Positions 1 to 7,313 of a stretch of DNA of 10,567 bases are shown here, piece by piece; position 1 is the first letter of the stretch; every line of letters starts with the position of its first letter. Made by a program: the position numbers and the translations under genes. Below the pieces are notes generated by a model, which saw only the letters and a list, made by a program, of their open reading frames with translations, did no database searches and was not told the DNA's origin. This DNA is from Ruminococcaceae bacterium UBA5397 (lineage in GTDB: Bacteria; Bacillota; Clostridia; Oscillospirales; Acutalibacteraceae). Location of the stretch: NCBI GenBank assembly GCA_002411615.1, contig DHOF01000007.1:1-10567 (forward strand), read 5' to 3'.

Positions 1-252
1 GCTCTGGACAGGGTCCTGCGGTGCTATATCAATTTCAGAGTGATCCTTTTCTTCTCCAAATGTTTTAGAACCAGAGGAATTTGTTTCCTCTGATAATGTC
101 TCCGCATGATCTTCCGCAGATATTATTTCCTTGGAACAGCTCTCTGGAACTTCGGGCTGTGTGTTTTCCTGATTTTCTGATTTTTCCGGAGAAATGTCCT
201 GAGGCTGTTCTGCTCCATCATTCAGAGATTCTTTTTTCTGATCATCCGTCAT
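1..252 (-). CDS. N-terminus of an acidic, probably membrane-anchored protein (possible HtrA-type serine protease), partial
   Basis: This is an open frame of 84 codons from an ATG at 252-250, running without a stop to the left edge, so only the N-terminus is visible. The start is supported by AGGAGG at 264-259 and by an ATGA overlap with the stop codon of the upstream kinase gene, the usual sign of translational coupling. The visible part is low-complexity and very acidic: about 23 Asp/Glu against 6 Lys, rich in Gln, Ser, Asn and Pro. It has no hydrophobic segment yet and looks disordered. In many clostridia the third gene after an OmpR-type regulator and its kinase encodes an HtrA/DegP trypsin-like protease with an acidic cytoplasmic tail before a membrane anchor. 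The HtrA assignment rests only on that gene order and on composition; no catalytic region is in the window. That it is a coding region is fairly sure; the function is a guess. Confidence 0.7.
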   Translation of the reverse strand, partial: MTDDQKKESLNDGAEQPQDISPEKSENQENTQPEVPESCSKEIISAEDHAETLSEETNSSGSKTFGEEKDHSEIDIAPQDPVQS

Positions 253-1853
253 ACATTTCCTCCTGTGTGGTGAGAATCTGTTTTGGTTTTCTTGTTTTTA
301 GATTTTTTGAGAGACGAATGTTTTTTGGAATCGGGTTTCTTTTCTAAACGTTTTTCCGAATGTTTTTGGTTTTCCTCCAGGTAATGTTGTTTAGGCAGCC
401 AGAAAGAAAATTCGCTGAATTCCCCCTGAATGGAACTGACTGTAATTTCTCCGCCGTGCAATTTGATAATTGTGCGTACAATATAGAGTCCCAATCCCAT
501 CCCGGTTTTATCTTTTGAGCGGGATTTATCTGTCTTATAGAACCGCTGAAAAATCCGAGTGATTTCATCAGGTGCAATTCCTTCGCCGCTGTTTTTAATA
601 TGGACGACTACCCGATCTTTGAGGTCTTCCGTACGGACTTCGATATAGCCGCCCTCATTTGTAAACTTAACCGCATTTTCAATCAGATTATAGACCACCT
701 GATGAATCATGTCCGGGTCTCCATCGACTTTTATGCTGACACTATCCTCTAAGCCCCGAACTTCCAGCTTTTTGTCCTCAATCGGCTTTTCAAACGAAAG
801 CATGGCATCCAGAACGGTCTGACTGATATCGAAAGTTGCCGGCCGCAGTCGAAGTTCTCCGCTGTCAATCCGAGAGAGATTCAGCATACTTTTCACCAAT
901 CTCGAAAGGCGTTTTACTTCGGAAGAAACAATCTTTAAGTAATGTTCTTGTTTTTCCGGTGGAATGGTACCGTCCAAGATTCCATCAATAAATCCGGAAA
1001 TAGTTGTCATCGGTGTTTTTAGCTCATGACTCACATTTGCAATAAAACTGCGGCTGGAAGATTCTCCAGTAGCGAGCGAATCCGCCATATGATTAAATGC
1101 CACTGCCAGTTCGCCCATTTCGTCGCGAGTCGTCACCGGTACCCGTACGCTAAAATCTCCCTCTCCAAAGCTGCGTACTGCCGCTGCCATATCGCGCAAC
1201 GGTTTGACGAGATTATAGGAGAATAGCCATACGACGCAAAAGCTGATTAAAAAGGCAGCCAGTGCAGCAAAGATAAACATTTTGAGCATATCCATGCGAT
1301 ACATGGTCAGTGACAAAGCGCTAACAGAGTTAAAAACAGCCCCAACCGTCTTTGTTCCGTTTTCTGTAGCAACCGTAATCGGAATTCCCACAACATAGCA
1401 GGATTTTTCATAAACCCCGCCTAAAGTGGATTGTCCATCATACATTCCCGAAAAGGTCTGATCCATGACGTTTTGCGGAAGCGCCTGCTTTTGAAAAGTA
1501 TCGGAAGTTCCTCGGCAAATCAGTAAAATGTTGCCGCTGTTATCTGTAATAAAGACATCAGACTGAGAATTTTCGCTAAATGCCTTTAAAAAAGCATTTA
1601 CACTTTCGGTAGCAAGCTGATAATCGCCATTTTCATCTTGGGTAACTTGTCTAGATGCAATGTCAGCAATATTGCGGGCACCTTTTTCAAGGACATCCCT
1701 TTTTTCCTGTCTCCAGTTATTGCTGACAAACATCATCATCACAAGGCCAAGGAAAACAAAGCTGACAAGAATCAGCAGCATTGTGACCCGCAGATATTTT
1801 TTAAAAATCGTTCGGTCGCCAAAAAGGCTTCCGCATTTATTCTTTGACTTCAA
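249..1853 (-). CDS. Membrane sensor histidine kinase with HAMP domain and lysine-rich C-terminal tail
   Basis: A 534-residue sensor kinase, partner of the response regulator encoded just upstream. Visible order: basic N-terminus; membrane helix about 24-46; extracellular domain about 47-188 with a PAS/Cache-like pattern (FITDNSGNILL, 101-111); second membrane helix about 191-213; HAMP about 214-266; HisKA with SHELKTP and phospho-acceptor His276; and an ATPase domain with N box IENAVKF (391-397), F box around 435-439 and G2 box GMGLGL (451-456). The G1 box reads NSGEG (421-425), with Asn in place of the usual first Asp. The start appears to be TTG at 1853, which overlaps the regulator gene by 17 bases. 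The only Shine-Dalgarno-like match, GGGGAG, is 12 bases upstream, so the start is uncertain, but the next Met (25) lies inside the membrane helix and is unlikely. Residues 491-534 form an extra tail with 12 Lys. The architecture resembles WalK/PhoR-type kinases of Firmicutes; the signal sensed is unknown. Confidence 0.93.
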   Translation of the reverse strand: MKSKNKCGSLFGDRTIFKKYLRVTMLLILVSFVFLGLVMMMFVSNNWRQEKRDVLEKGARNIADIASRQVTQDENGDYQLATESVNAFLKAFSENSQSDVFITDNSGNILLICRGTSDTFQKQALPQNVMDQTFSGMYDGQSTLGGVYEKSCYVVGIPITVATENGTKTVGAVFNSVSALSLTMYRMDMLKMFIFAALAAFLISFCVVWLFSYNLVKPLRDMAAAVRSFGEGDFSVRVPVTTRDEMGELAVAFNHMADSLATGESSSRSFIANVSHELKTPMTTISGFIDGILDGTIPPEKQEHYLKIVSSEVKRLSRLVKSMLNLSRIDSGELRLRPATFDISQTVLDAMLSFEKPIEDKKLEVRGLEDSVSIKVDGDPDMIHQVVYNLIENAVKFTNEGGYIEVRTEDLKDRVVVHIKNSGEGIAPDEITRIFQRFYKTDKSRSKDKTGMGLGLYIVRTIIKLHGGEITVSSIQGEFSEFSFWLPKQHYLEENQKHSEKRLEKKPDSKKHSSLKKSKNKKTKTDSHHTGGNV

Positions 1854-2526
1854 ATTTATATCCGACTCCCCATACCGTCTTTAAAGACCACTGATCTGAA
1901 ACGCCTTCTAATTTTTCACGCAGACGTTTAATATGCACATCGACCGTACGGCTGTCGCCGTAGTAATCGAATCCCCAAACCTCATCTAATAGCTGATCTC
2001 TTGTAAAGACGCGGTTTGGATTGCTCGCCAAATGATAGATCAGCTCCATCTCTTTAGGCGGTGTATCAATTACTTTTCCATTGACCTTTAATTCATAATT
2101 CGTAAGATTAATAGAAAGCTTATCATACTTTACTTCTTTTACGGTGTTATTTTCTGTTTTTCCAATTCTGCGCATGACCGCCTTAATACGGGCAACAACT
2201 TCTTTGGCTTCAAAAGGCTTCACAACATAATCGTCGGCGCCAAGCTCCAACCCAAGGACTTTATCGAAGACTTCGCCCTTAGCAGTAATCATGATAATCG
2301 GGCATTGGCTCTTTTTTCGAATCTCGCGGCAGACCTGCCAGCCGTCCAGTTCCGGAAGCATAATATCGAGCAGCACCAAATCAGGCGCCTGTGCATCGAA
2401 CATTGCCAGAGCCTTACGGCCGTCATTTGCAATCACAACGTCGAAATCTTCTTTTTCAATATATAGGCGGAGTAATTCGCAGATATTCTGGTCATCATCG
2501 ACGACCAGTATTTTTCCTTGTGACAT
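1837..2526 (-). CDS. OmpR/PhoB-family DNA-binding response regulator
   Basis: A 229-residue cytoplasmic transcription factor. The receiver domain (about 4-118) has the acidic pocket Asp10-Asp11, phospho-acceptor Asp54 (LLDIMLPELDG), conserved Thr81 and Lys103 (VVKPF). A short linker leads to a winged-helix DNA-binding domain (about 130-227) with the family signature EVWGFDYYGDSRTVDVHI followed by KRLREKL. Length and layout are those of WalR/PhoP/RegX3-type regulators. I chose ATG 2526 because GGGAGGG at 2539-2533 lies 6 bases upstream and the receiver fold begins directly (MSQGKILVVDD). An in-frame extension to 2643 would add 39 basic residues without homology and would run through the likely promoter. 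It is the first gene of an operon with the kinase (17-base overlap) and the acidic protein. The target genes cannot be told from the sequence. Confidence 0.95.
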   Translation of the reverse strand: MSQGKILVVDDDQNICELLRLYIEKEDFDVVIANDGRKALAMFDAQAPDLVLLDIMLPELDGWQVCREIRKKSQCPIIMITAKGEVFDKVLGLELGADDYVVKPFEAKEVVARIKAVMRRIGKTENNTVKEVKYDKLSINLTNYELKVNGKVIDTPPKEMELIYHLASNPNRVFTRDQLLDEVWGFDYYGDSRTVDVHIKRLREKLEGVSDQWSLKTVWGVGYKFEVKE

Positions 2527-2563
2527 TCTGATCCCTCCCATAGAGAAAACTTTAGTTATTTCT

Positions 2564-2591
2564 ATTATACTTGATTTTTTTTGAGAAGTAA
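2564..2591 (-). promoter_or_regulatory. Probable promoter of the response regulator operon
   Basis: A perfect TATAAT lies at 2569-2564 on the minus strand, giving a start near 2557 and a leader of about 31 bases before the regulator ATG. The -35 region is poor: TTACTT at 2591-2586, 16 bases upstream, matches the consensus only weakly. An A/T-rich stretch further upstream could serve as an UP-like element. The promoter sits directly behind the leuD terminator, so the operon is transcribed separately from leuCD. Confidence 0.5.
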
Positions 2592-2640
2592 TGAATTTTC
2601 TATAAAAAGATAAAAATTTCCGCTTTTTCTGAAAAATTTT

Positions 2641-2684
2641 CAAAAAAAAGCATCAAAATTTCCAATAAAGAAATTTTGATGCTT
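2641..2684 (-). terminator. Rho-independent terminator of leuCD
   Basis: A perfect 15-base-pair inverted repeat (2648-2662 against 2670-2684, 7-base loop) is followed on the minus strand by a run of T down to 2642. It begins 22 bases after the leuD stop. The stem is A/T-rich but long. Orientation fits termination of the leuCD transcript before the response regulator promoter. Confidence 0.85.
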
Positions 2685-2706
2685 AGAAAATTATTTTTGA
2701 CTTATC

Positions 2707-3192
2707 TTAACGATCTTTTAAAGAATTAAGCAAGCCGCCCTTTTCGATAATATTCTGAATAAACGGCGGAAATGGCTGTGCCTGAAAAGTTTTTCCGAGT
2801 GTTTTGTCTAAAATTTTTCCGGAATCAAAATTCACTTCCACCTCGTCGCCGTCTCTGATCTCTTTTGCAGCCTCGGGGCATTCCAAAATCGGCAGACCGA
2901 TATTAATGGAATTGCGATAAAAAATCCGTGCAAAAGTGCTGGCAATTACGCAGGAGATTCCGCTTGCTTTGATTGCGATCGGGGCATGCTCCCGGGAAGA
3001 GCCACACCCAAAATTTTTATTTGCAACAATAATATCGCCAGGTTTTACTTTTGATACAAATTCCGCGTCAATATCTTCCATGCAGTGTTTTGCAAGTTCC
3101 TCATGAGAAGCCGTATTCAAGTATCGAGCCGGGATAATCACATCCGTGTCTACGTTGTCTCCATACTTATGAACCGTTCCGTTAGCAATCAT
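2707..3192 (-). CDS. leuD: 3-isopropylmalate dehydratase small subunit (LeuD)
   Basis: Small (swivel-domain) subunit of isopropylmalate isomerase, which with LeuC converts 2-isopropylmalate to 3-isopropylmalate in leucine synthesis, in the cytoplasm. The 161-residue protein has the family marks of the short archaeal/clostridial LeuD class: [15 protein letters not shown] at 11-25, the active-site loop CGSSREHAP at 63-71, and [11 protein letters not shown] at 91-101. The loop after PAR, thought to help set substrate choice in this family, reads YLNT. ATG 3192 is preceded by AAAGGAG, with GGAG at 3205-3202, 9 bases away. The gene follows leuC after 18 bases, so the two are co-transcribed. Related short subunits serve homoaconitase, citramalate or dimethylmalate dehydratases. 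The leucine role is the most likely one because ilvD is nearby, but leuA and leuB are not in the window. Confidence 0.93.
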   Translation of the reverse strand: MIANGTVHKYGDNVDTDVIIPARYLNTASHEELAKHCMEDIDAEFVSKVKPGDIIVANKNFGCGSSREHAPIAIKASGISCVIASTFARIFYRNSINIGLPILECPEAAKEIRDGDEVEVNFDSGKILDKTLGKTFQAQPFPPFIQNIIEKGGLLNSLKDR

Positions 3193-3210
3193 AAAGGCAT
3201 GCTCCTTTCT

Positions 3211-4482
3211 TTAGTCAACCGCGGGCAGTTTGGCAGGATCGGTTAAGGCCCCGGTTACTGCACTTGCTGCTGCAACCGCGGGACTTGCCAGATAGACTTC
3301 GCTTTCTACATGGCCCATACGCCCTACAAAATTCCGGTTGGTTGTAGAAACCGCCCGTTCCCCTTTTCCGAGGATTCCCATATAGCCGCCAAGACACGGC
3401 CCGCAGGTAGGGGTACTGACAACCGCTCCCGCCTCAATAAAGATTTCCAAAAGTCCTTCCCGCAGACAGTCAAGATAAATCTGCTGTGTCGCCGGAATCA
3501 CAATGCAGCGCAGTCCTTTTGCGATCTTGCGGCCTTTCAGAATGGAAGCTGCCATACGCATATCTTCCATTCGGCCATTGGTGCAGGAACCGATCACCGC
3601 CTGATCCATTTTGACGCCTGCCGCTTCATCGATCGTCTTTGTATTTTCCGGCAGATGGGGAAAACTTACAGTCGGCCGAAGCGTATCAAGATCGATCGTT
3701 ACCGTGCGGGTATATTCGGCATCCGGGTCAGCCGAATAAATTTTAGGCTCTCTCTCGAAACGCCCTTTTTCATAAGCCAGGGTCACATCGTCTACCGGAA
3801 AAATTCCATTTTTCGCACCGGCTTCGATCGCCATGTTCGAGATACAAAGACGGTCATCCATCGAAAGTGCCTTGACCCCTTCGCCTGTAAACTCCAGGGA
3901 TTGATAAAGGGCACCGTCCACACCGATTTCCCCGATCAGATGCAGAATCACATCTTTTCCCGAAACATAGGGCGGAAGTTTTCCTTTCAGTACAACCTTG
4001 ATTGCAGAAGGCACTTTAAACCATGCTTTCCCGCTGATCATACCGGCTGCCATATCGGTGCTTCCAACGCCGGTTGAAAACGCGCCTAAAGCCCCATAGG
4101 TGCAGGTGTGGCTATCCGCACCGATTACACAGTCTCCGGGTCCCACCAAACCCTGCTCCGGCAAAAGGGCATGTTCTATTCCCATTCTGCCGACATCAAA
4201 AAAGTTTTTGATGTCGTATTTTCCGGCAAAATCACGGGTCTGCCGGCATTGTTCCGCAGCTTTAATATCCTTATTGGGCACAAAATGATCAAGAACCAGT
4301 GCAATGCGATTCTTATCAAAAATGCTCTGTGCACCGCATTTTTCAAATTCATTGATTGCAACGGGACTCGTGATATCGTTTCCCAAAACCAGATCCAGTT
4401 TTGCCTCAATCAGTTGTCCGGCGGTTACATTTTCTAAGCCGGCGTGCGCTGCTAAAATTTTCTGCGTCATGGTCATTGCCAC
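3211..4482 (-). CDS. leuC: 3-isopropylmalate dehydratase large subunit (LeuC)
   Basis: Catalytic, [4Fe-4S]-carrying subunit of isopropylmalate isomerase, aconitase superfamily, 423 residues as usual for the short LeuC class that pairs with a 160-residue LeuD. Visible marks: [22 protein letters not shown] (121-142), cluster ligand Cys300 in IGSCTNGR, ligands Cys360 and Cys363 in [10 protein letters not shown], and FVGRMGH (385-391). I take GTG at 4482 as the start because GGGAGGT (4497-4491) lies 8 bases upstream. In-frame ATG codons at 4476 and 4470 are 14 and 20 bases from that site and less well placed. It is the first gene of leuCD, transcribed divergently from the Crp/Fnr-type gene, with a palindromic operator candidate in the shared gap. 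A dehydratase for another malate derivative cannot be excluded from sequence alone. Confidence 0.95.
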   Translation of the reverse strand: MAMTMTQKILAAHAGLENVTAGQLIEAKLDLVLGNDITSPVAINEFEKCGAQSIFDKNRIALVLDHFVPNKDIKAAEQCRQTRDFAGKYDIKNFFDVGRMGIEHALLPEQGLVGPGDCVIGADSHTCTYGALGAFSTGVGSTDMAAGMISGKAWFKVPSAIKVVLKGKLPPYVSGKDVILHLIGEIGVDGALYQSLEFTGEGVKALSMDDRLCISNMAIEAGAKNGIFPVDDVTLAYEKGRFEREPKIYSADPDAEYTRTVTIDLDTLRPTVSFPHLPENTKTIDEAAGVKMDQAVIGSCTNGRMEDMRMAASILKGRKIAKGLRCIVIPATQQIYLDCLREGLLEIFIEAGAVVSTPTCGPCLGGYMGILGKGERAVSTTNRNFVGRMGHVESEVYLASPAVAAASAVTGALTDPAKLPAVD

Positions 4483-4515
4483 GGTTCAAGACCTCCCTTT
4501 GTTTTGAATGATTTG

Positions 4516-4524
4516 AGTATATCA
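4516..4524 (-). promoter_or_regulatory. Probable leuC promoter (-10 element)
   Basis: TATACT at 4521-4516 on the minus strand is preceded by TG one base away (TGA-TATACT), an extended -10. No good -35 exists at 16-18 bases: the 17-base position reads CAATTT and lies inside the left arm of the palindrome. The implied start is about 4509, leaving a 27-base leader with no room for a T-box or attenuator. A weak -35 covered by a dyad is what activator-dependent promoters commonly show. Confidence 0.55.
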
Positions 4525-4532
4525 GATTTTTG

Positions 4533-4560
4533 TTGATTAAATTGTAAACTATGATACAAT
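4533..4560 (+). promoter_or_regulatory. Probable promoter of the Crp/Fnr-type gene
   Basis: TTGATT (4533-4538), 16-base spacer, then TACAAT (4555-4560) preceded by TG at 4552-4553, an extended -10. Predicted start is about 4567, with 25 bases to the ATG. The -10 lies wholly inside the right arm of the palindrome, so a protein bound there would block this promoter. Confidence 0.6.
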
Positions 4561-4564
4561 TTAA
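4537..4564. promoter_or_regulatory. Palindromic operator candidate, GTA-N8-TAC core
   Basis: TTAAATTGTA (4537-4546) and TACAATTTAA (4555-4564) form a perfect 10+10 inverted repeat around an 8-base spacer. The core GTA-N8-TAC has the size and symmetry of Crp/Fnr-family sites and matches the published NtcA core. The site covers the -10 of the plus-strand gene and is centred 41.5 bases upstream of the predicted leuC start. The repeat is directly seen; binding by the adjacent regulator is inference. Confidence 0.65.
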
Positions 4565-4591
4565 GAAGAATTTTTAAGGGGGAAAATTGAT

Positions 4592-5227
4592 ATGCAAGAA
4601 GGAATGGATTTCCATTTTGAAACGCCCAAAAACGGCTGGTCGGATCTAGTGAAAGGGCTTCCTGCAAAGACTTATGAAAAAGGAGAAATTCTTTATCTTC
4701 AAGGGCAGCAGGATTCTTATTTTTACTATCTCAAATCAGGAAAGGTGAAGATTTTTCTGACTTCAGAAAAAGGCATGGAGAAAACATTGATGCAGCTTTC
4801 CCCTGATAGTCTTTTCGGAGAAGCGGCATTTCTGGATGGTCTCCCGAGAATGTCCTCTGCAAAAGTGACCGAAGATGCCGAAGTCATTTCGATCGGGCGT
4901 GCGGAATTAGTTGCCCGATTTCAGGAGTCTCCGAATCTTGCACTGCAGATGCTGCAATTTCTGGCAAAGACGGTACGAATGCTTTCTTCTCAAGTGGATA
5001 CAATCAGCTTTCTGCCCGCAGAAACGCGTGTTTCTCAGCAGCTTTTAGCACTTCCCCAAAAGAATGGCTGTGTTGCCTGTACGCAGCAGGATTTGGCCGA
5101 ATTGACGGGATCTTCCCGTGTAACGGTCAGCAGAGTAATCCGCAACTTTTCTGAAAAAGGATGGATCCACTGCAGCTACCGCTCCATCTGTATTTTGGAT
5201 CAGAAAGCATTAGAAGCGCTTTTATAA
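4592..5227 (+). CDS. Crp/Fnr-family transcriptional regulator
   Basis: A 211-residue cytoplasmic regulator. Residues about 18-125 form the cyclic-nucleotide-binding-like beta barrel, with a GE...DGLPR phosphate-cassette pattern at 76-86 (Glu77 and Arg86 kept; the Ser that follows the Arg in Crp appears to be Met87). About 115-140 is the dimer helix. A winged helix-turn-helix lies at about 160-207, with TQQDLAELTGSS then recognition helix RVTVSRVIRNF (176-186). The second recognition residue is Val177, where Crp and Fnr have Glu; this argues against a TGTGA-type site. There is no N-terminal Fnr cysteine set, but Cys160, Cys163, Cys194 and Cys200 lie in the DNA-binding domain. ATG 4592 follows AAGGGGG (4576-4582) by 9 bases. 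The gene lies between leuCD (divergent) and ilvD (convergent), which suggests a role in branched-chain amino acid or linked nitrogen control. The effector is unknown. Confidence 0.92.
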   Translation: MQEGMDFHFETPKNGWSDLVKGLPAKTYEKGEILYLQGQQDSYFYYLKSGKVKIFLTSEKGMEKTLMQLSPDSLFGEAAFLDGLPRMSSAKVTEDAEVISIGRAELVARFQESPNLALQMLQFLAKTVRMLSSQVDTISFLPAETRVSQQLLALPQKNGCVACTQQDLAELTGSSRVTVSRVIRNFSEKGWIHCSYRSICILDQKALEALL

Positions 5228-5262
5228 TCGTCTTTCTTTTTTATAAAGTTAAATAAAATCAT

Positions 5263-5306
5263 AAAAATCCGGCTGATTTTTCTCATAAAGAGTCAGCCGG
5301 ATTTTT
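5263..5306. terminator. Bidirectional rho-independent terminator between the regulator gene and ilvD
   Basis: A perfect 14-base-pair stem (5263-5276 against 5293-5306) with a GC-rich core TCCGGCTGA and T runs on both sides. The 16-base loop can itself form a small CTC/GAG pairing. It sits 35 bases after the plus-strand regulator stop and 20 bases after the minus-strand ilvD stop, so it can end both converging transcripts. Confidence 0.9.
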
Positions 5307-5326
5307 CTATTCTTTTTAATTTTTAT

Positions 5327-6973
5327 TTAATCAACAACTGCACCGTGCATTCCGTCTGTCACCAATTTTGCATAGCGCTTGAGGTACCCAGTCAATTCTT
5401 TTTCGGGAGCATGCCACTCTTTGCGGCGTTTTGCCATCTCCTCCTCAGAAATGCGCACTTCCAGTTTGTTTTTCATGATATCAATCGAAATCAAGTCTCC
5501 GTCTTTTACCAGAGCAATCGGACCGCCGACTGCTGCTTCCGGAGAGACATGACCGATCGCGGCACCGCGGGTCGCGCCTGAAAAACGTCCATCTGTAATC
5601 AATGCAACGCTTTCCCCAAGTCCGCATCCCATAATTGCAGAGGTGGGATTCAGCATCTCGCGCATTCCAGGTCCACCTTTCGGGCCCTCGTAGCGAATGA
5701 CAATGACATCTCCCTCGTTAATTTTCCCTCCGGTAATCGCTGCCATCGCATCCTCTTCACATTCGAAAACGCGCGCAGGGCCTTCATGCGTCAGCATCGA
5801 AGGAGCCACTGCCGAGCGTTTTACCACACAGCCTTCCGGTGCAAGATTACCATACAGAACGGCGATTCCTCCGGTTTTGCTGTAGGGATTATCAATGGGA
5901 CGAATCACATTGGGGTCGCGATTCTTACAGGGCGCAATATTTTCTCCGACGGTTTTCCCGGTAACCGTCATCAAATTGGTATGAAGCAGGTTCTTTTTCG
6001 TAAGCTCATTCATCACTGCATAAACGCCGCCTGCCTCATTAAGGTCTTCCATATAGGTGTGGCCTGTCGGAGCCAAATGGCAAAGATTCGGCGTACGGTC
6101 ACTGATCCGATTCGCAATCGAGAGGTCGATCTCAATTCCACATTCATGGGCGATTGCCGGCAAATGCAGCATACTGTTTGTGCTGCAGCCCAGCGCCATA
6201 TCCACTGTTAAAGCATTTTCGAACGCTTCTTTTGTCATAATATCCCGAGGCAGGATGTTCTTCTTTAAAAGTTCCATGACCTGCATTCCGGCATGCTTTG
6301 CCAGCATCAGGCGTTCAGAATAGACTGCCGGAATCGTTCCGTTCCCTTTTAATCCCATTCCAAGAACTTCCGTCAGGCAGTTCATTGAATTTGCGGTATA
6401 CATTCCCGAGCAGGAACCGCAGGTCGGACATGTATGATATTCAAAATCTTTGAGCTTTGCTTCATCGATTTTTCCGGCAGCAAAAGCGCCTGCCGCTTCA
6501 CTTGCGCTGGAAAAGCTTGTTTTCTGCCCATCTACTCTGCCGGCCATCATCGGGCCGCCGGAAACAAATACGGTGGGAAGATTCAGCCGTGCTGCCGCCA
6601 TCAAGAGTCCCGGCACATTTTTATCGCAGTTCGGCACCATAACCAGTGCATCAAAAGCGTGTGCCAATGTCATTGCTTCCGTACTGTCGGCAATGAGTTC
6701 CCGGGTAACCAAAGAATATTTCATTCCACGGTGCCCCATAGCAATTCCGTCGCAAACCGCAATCGCCGGAAAGACCAAAGGGGTTCCGCCCGCAAGGGAA
6801 ACACCTGTTTTAACAGCCGCCACAATTTTATCCAAATTCATATGTCCCGGAACGATTTCATTTTGTGAGCTGACAATTCCAATCAGAGGGCGTTCAATTT
6901 CCTCATCGGTTAAACCCAGCGCATGGAAAAGCGCACGTTTAGGCATATCATTTCTGACTGCATCACTGTTCAT
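5327..6973 (-). CDS. ilvD: Dihydroxy-acid dehydratase (IlvD)
   Basis: Converts 2,3-dihydroxy-isovalerate and -methylvalerate to the 2-oxo acids that precede valine, leucine and isoleucine; cytoplasmic iron-sulfur enzyme. The 548-residue length is normal. Marks: VPGHMNL (41-47), NCDKNVPG with Cys116, [21 protein letters not shown] (180-200) with the likely cluster ligand Cys188, and the C-terminal GGPGMREM (433-440) and [13 protein letters not shown] (458-470). The position that is Cys in [2Fe-2S] dehydratases (PCN) is here PGH, as in the E. coli enzyme, so an oxygen-sensitive [4Fe-4S] cluster is likely; this fits an anaerobe. ATG 6973 is set by AAAGGAGT (6989-6982), 8 bases upstream. A frame extension to 7159 lacks homology and crosses the promoter. 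The gene appears monocistronic, with its own promoter and terminator. Confidence 0.96.
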   Translation of the reverse strand: MNSDAVRNDMPKRALFHALGLTDEEIERPLIGIVSSQNEIVPGHMNLDKIVAAVKTGVSLAGGTPLVFPAIAVCDGIAMGHRGMKYSLVTRELIADSTEAMTLAHAFDALVMVPNCDKNVPGLLMAAARLNLPTVFVSGGPMMAGRVDGQKTSFSSASEAAGAFAAGKIDEAKLKDFEYHTCPTCGSCSGMYTANSMNCLTEVLGMGLKGNGTIPAVYSERLMLAKHAGMQVMELLKKNILPRDIMTKEAFENALTVDMALGCSTNSMLHLPAIAHECGIEIDLSIANRISDRTPNLCHLAPTGHTYMEDLNEAGGVYAVMNELTKKNLLHTNLMTVTGKTVGENIAPCKNRDPNVIRPIDNPYSKTGGIAVLYGNLAPEGCVVKRSAVAPSMLTHEGPARVFECEEDAMAAITGGKINEGDVIVIRYEGPKGGPGMREMLNPTSAIMGCGLGESVALITDGRFSGATRGAAIGHVSPEAAVGGPIALVKDGDLISIDIMKNKLEVRISEEEMAKRRKEWHAPEKELTGYLKRYAKLVTDGMHGAVVD

Positions 6974-7028
6974 GGTTCTACACTCCTTTGTTTTTTCGGA
7001 AAATACCCCCGAAATTTTATTGTATTTG

Positions 7029-7058
7029 ATTATAGCACAAGAAAAAAGCACTTGTAAA
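7029..7058 (-). promoter_or_regulatory. Probable ilvD promoter
   Basis: TTTACA (7058-7053), 18-base spacer, and a perfect TATAAT (7034-7029) preceded by TG at 7037-7036 (extended -10), all on the minus strand. Predicted start is about 7022, giving a leader of about 49 bases, too short for a T-box. The -35 lies within a small CTTGT/ACAAG dyad (7051-7065). Confidence 0.7.
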
Positions 7059-7279
7059 CAACAAGCGTTACACTCTCTTAAAAAGAGGCTTGTATTTTGA
7101 TGTCCATAAAAAGCAATAAAAAACGAAGTAATCAGTTTCCCGCACCTTTTTCCTTTCATTGTAACCCGAAGCAGGATTGCTTAAACTTTAAGTGATTTTG
7201 CTTTTTGCGTCAAAAATCAGAGAAAAAGGCCCTGTCAAAATTAAATGGATCGGATTGCCGGATAAAATTAGACGTTTCT

Positions 7280-7308
7280 TTGACGAGCCTTTAATATACT
7301 TATATAGA
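7280..7308 (+). promoter_or_regulatory. Possible promoter of the gltS-ftcD operon
   Basis: TTGACG (7280-7285, five of six consensus bases) is followed after 17 bases by TATAGA (7303-7308). Other -10-like words nearby, TATACT at 7295 and TATATA at 7301, would need spacers of 9 or 15 bases. The implied start is about 7315, at the foot of the leader hairpin. Confidence 0.45.
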
Positions 7309-7313
7309 AAGCA

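Noticed and set aside
2527..2643. N-terminal extension of the response regulator to 2643
   Set aside because: The receiver fold starts at the 2526 ATG with GGGAGGG in front; the extension covers the promoter and touches the leuD terminator.
3310..4077. Long plus-strand open frame of 255 codons opposite leuC
   Set aside because: It lies wholly antisense to a clear leuC, its translation resembles no family, and it has no suitable ribosome binding site.
4483..4591. T-box or leader attenuator for leuCD or the regulator gene
   Set aside because: Predicted leaders are only about 25-27 bases and contain no terminator hairpin or T-box sequence.
7020..7037. TTGTA-N8-TAGCA at the ilvD -10 as a second copy of the leuC operator
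   Set aside because: Only the left half matches; the right half differs in the core TAC, and A/T-rich promoters give such partial matches by chance.
7073..7089. Small CTCTT/AAGAG hairpin upstream of ilvD as a terminator
   Set aside because: The stem is five base pairs with a three-base loop, A/T-rich, without a T run and between divergent genes that need no terminator.
6974..7159. N-terminal extension of ilvD to an ATG at 7159
   Set aside because: The extra 62 residues match nothing in IlvD, would cross the TATAAT promoter, and the ATG at 6973 has a well-spaced AAAGGAG.
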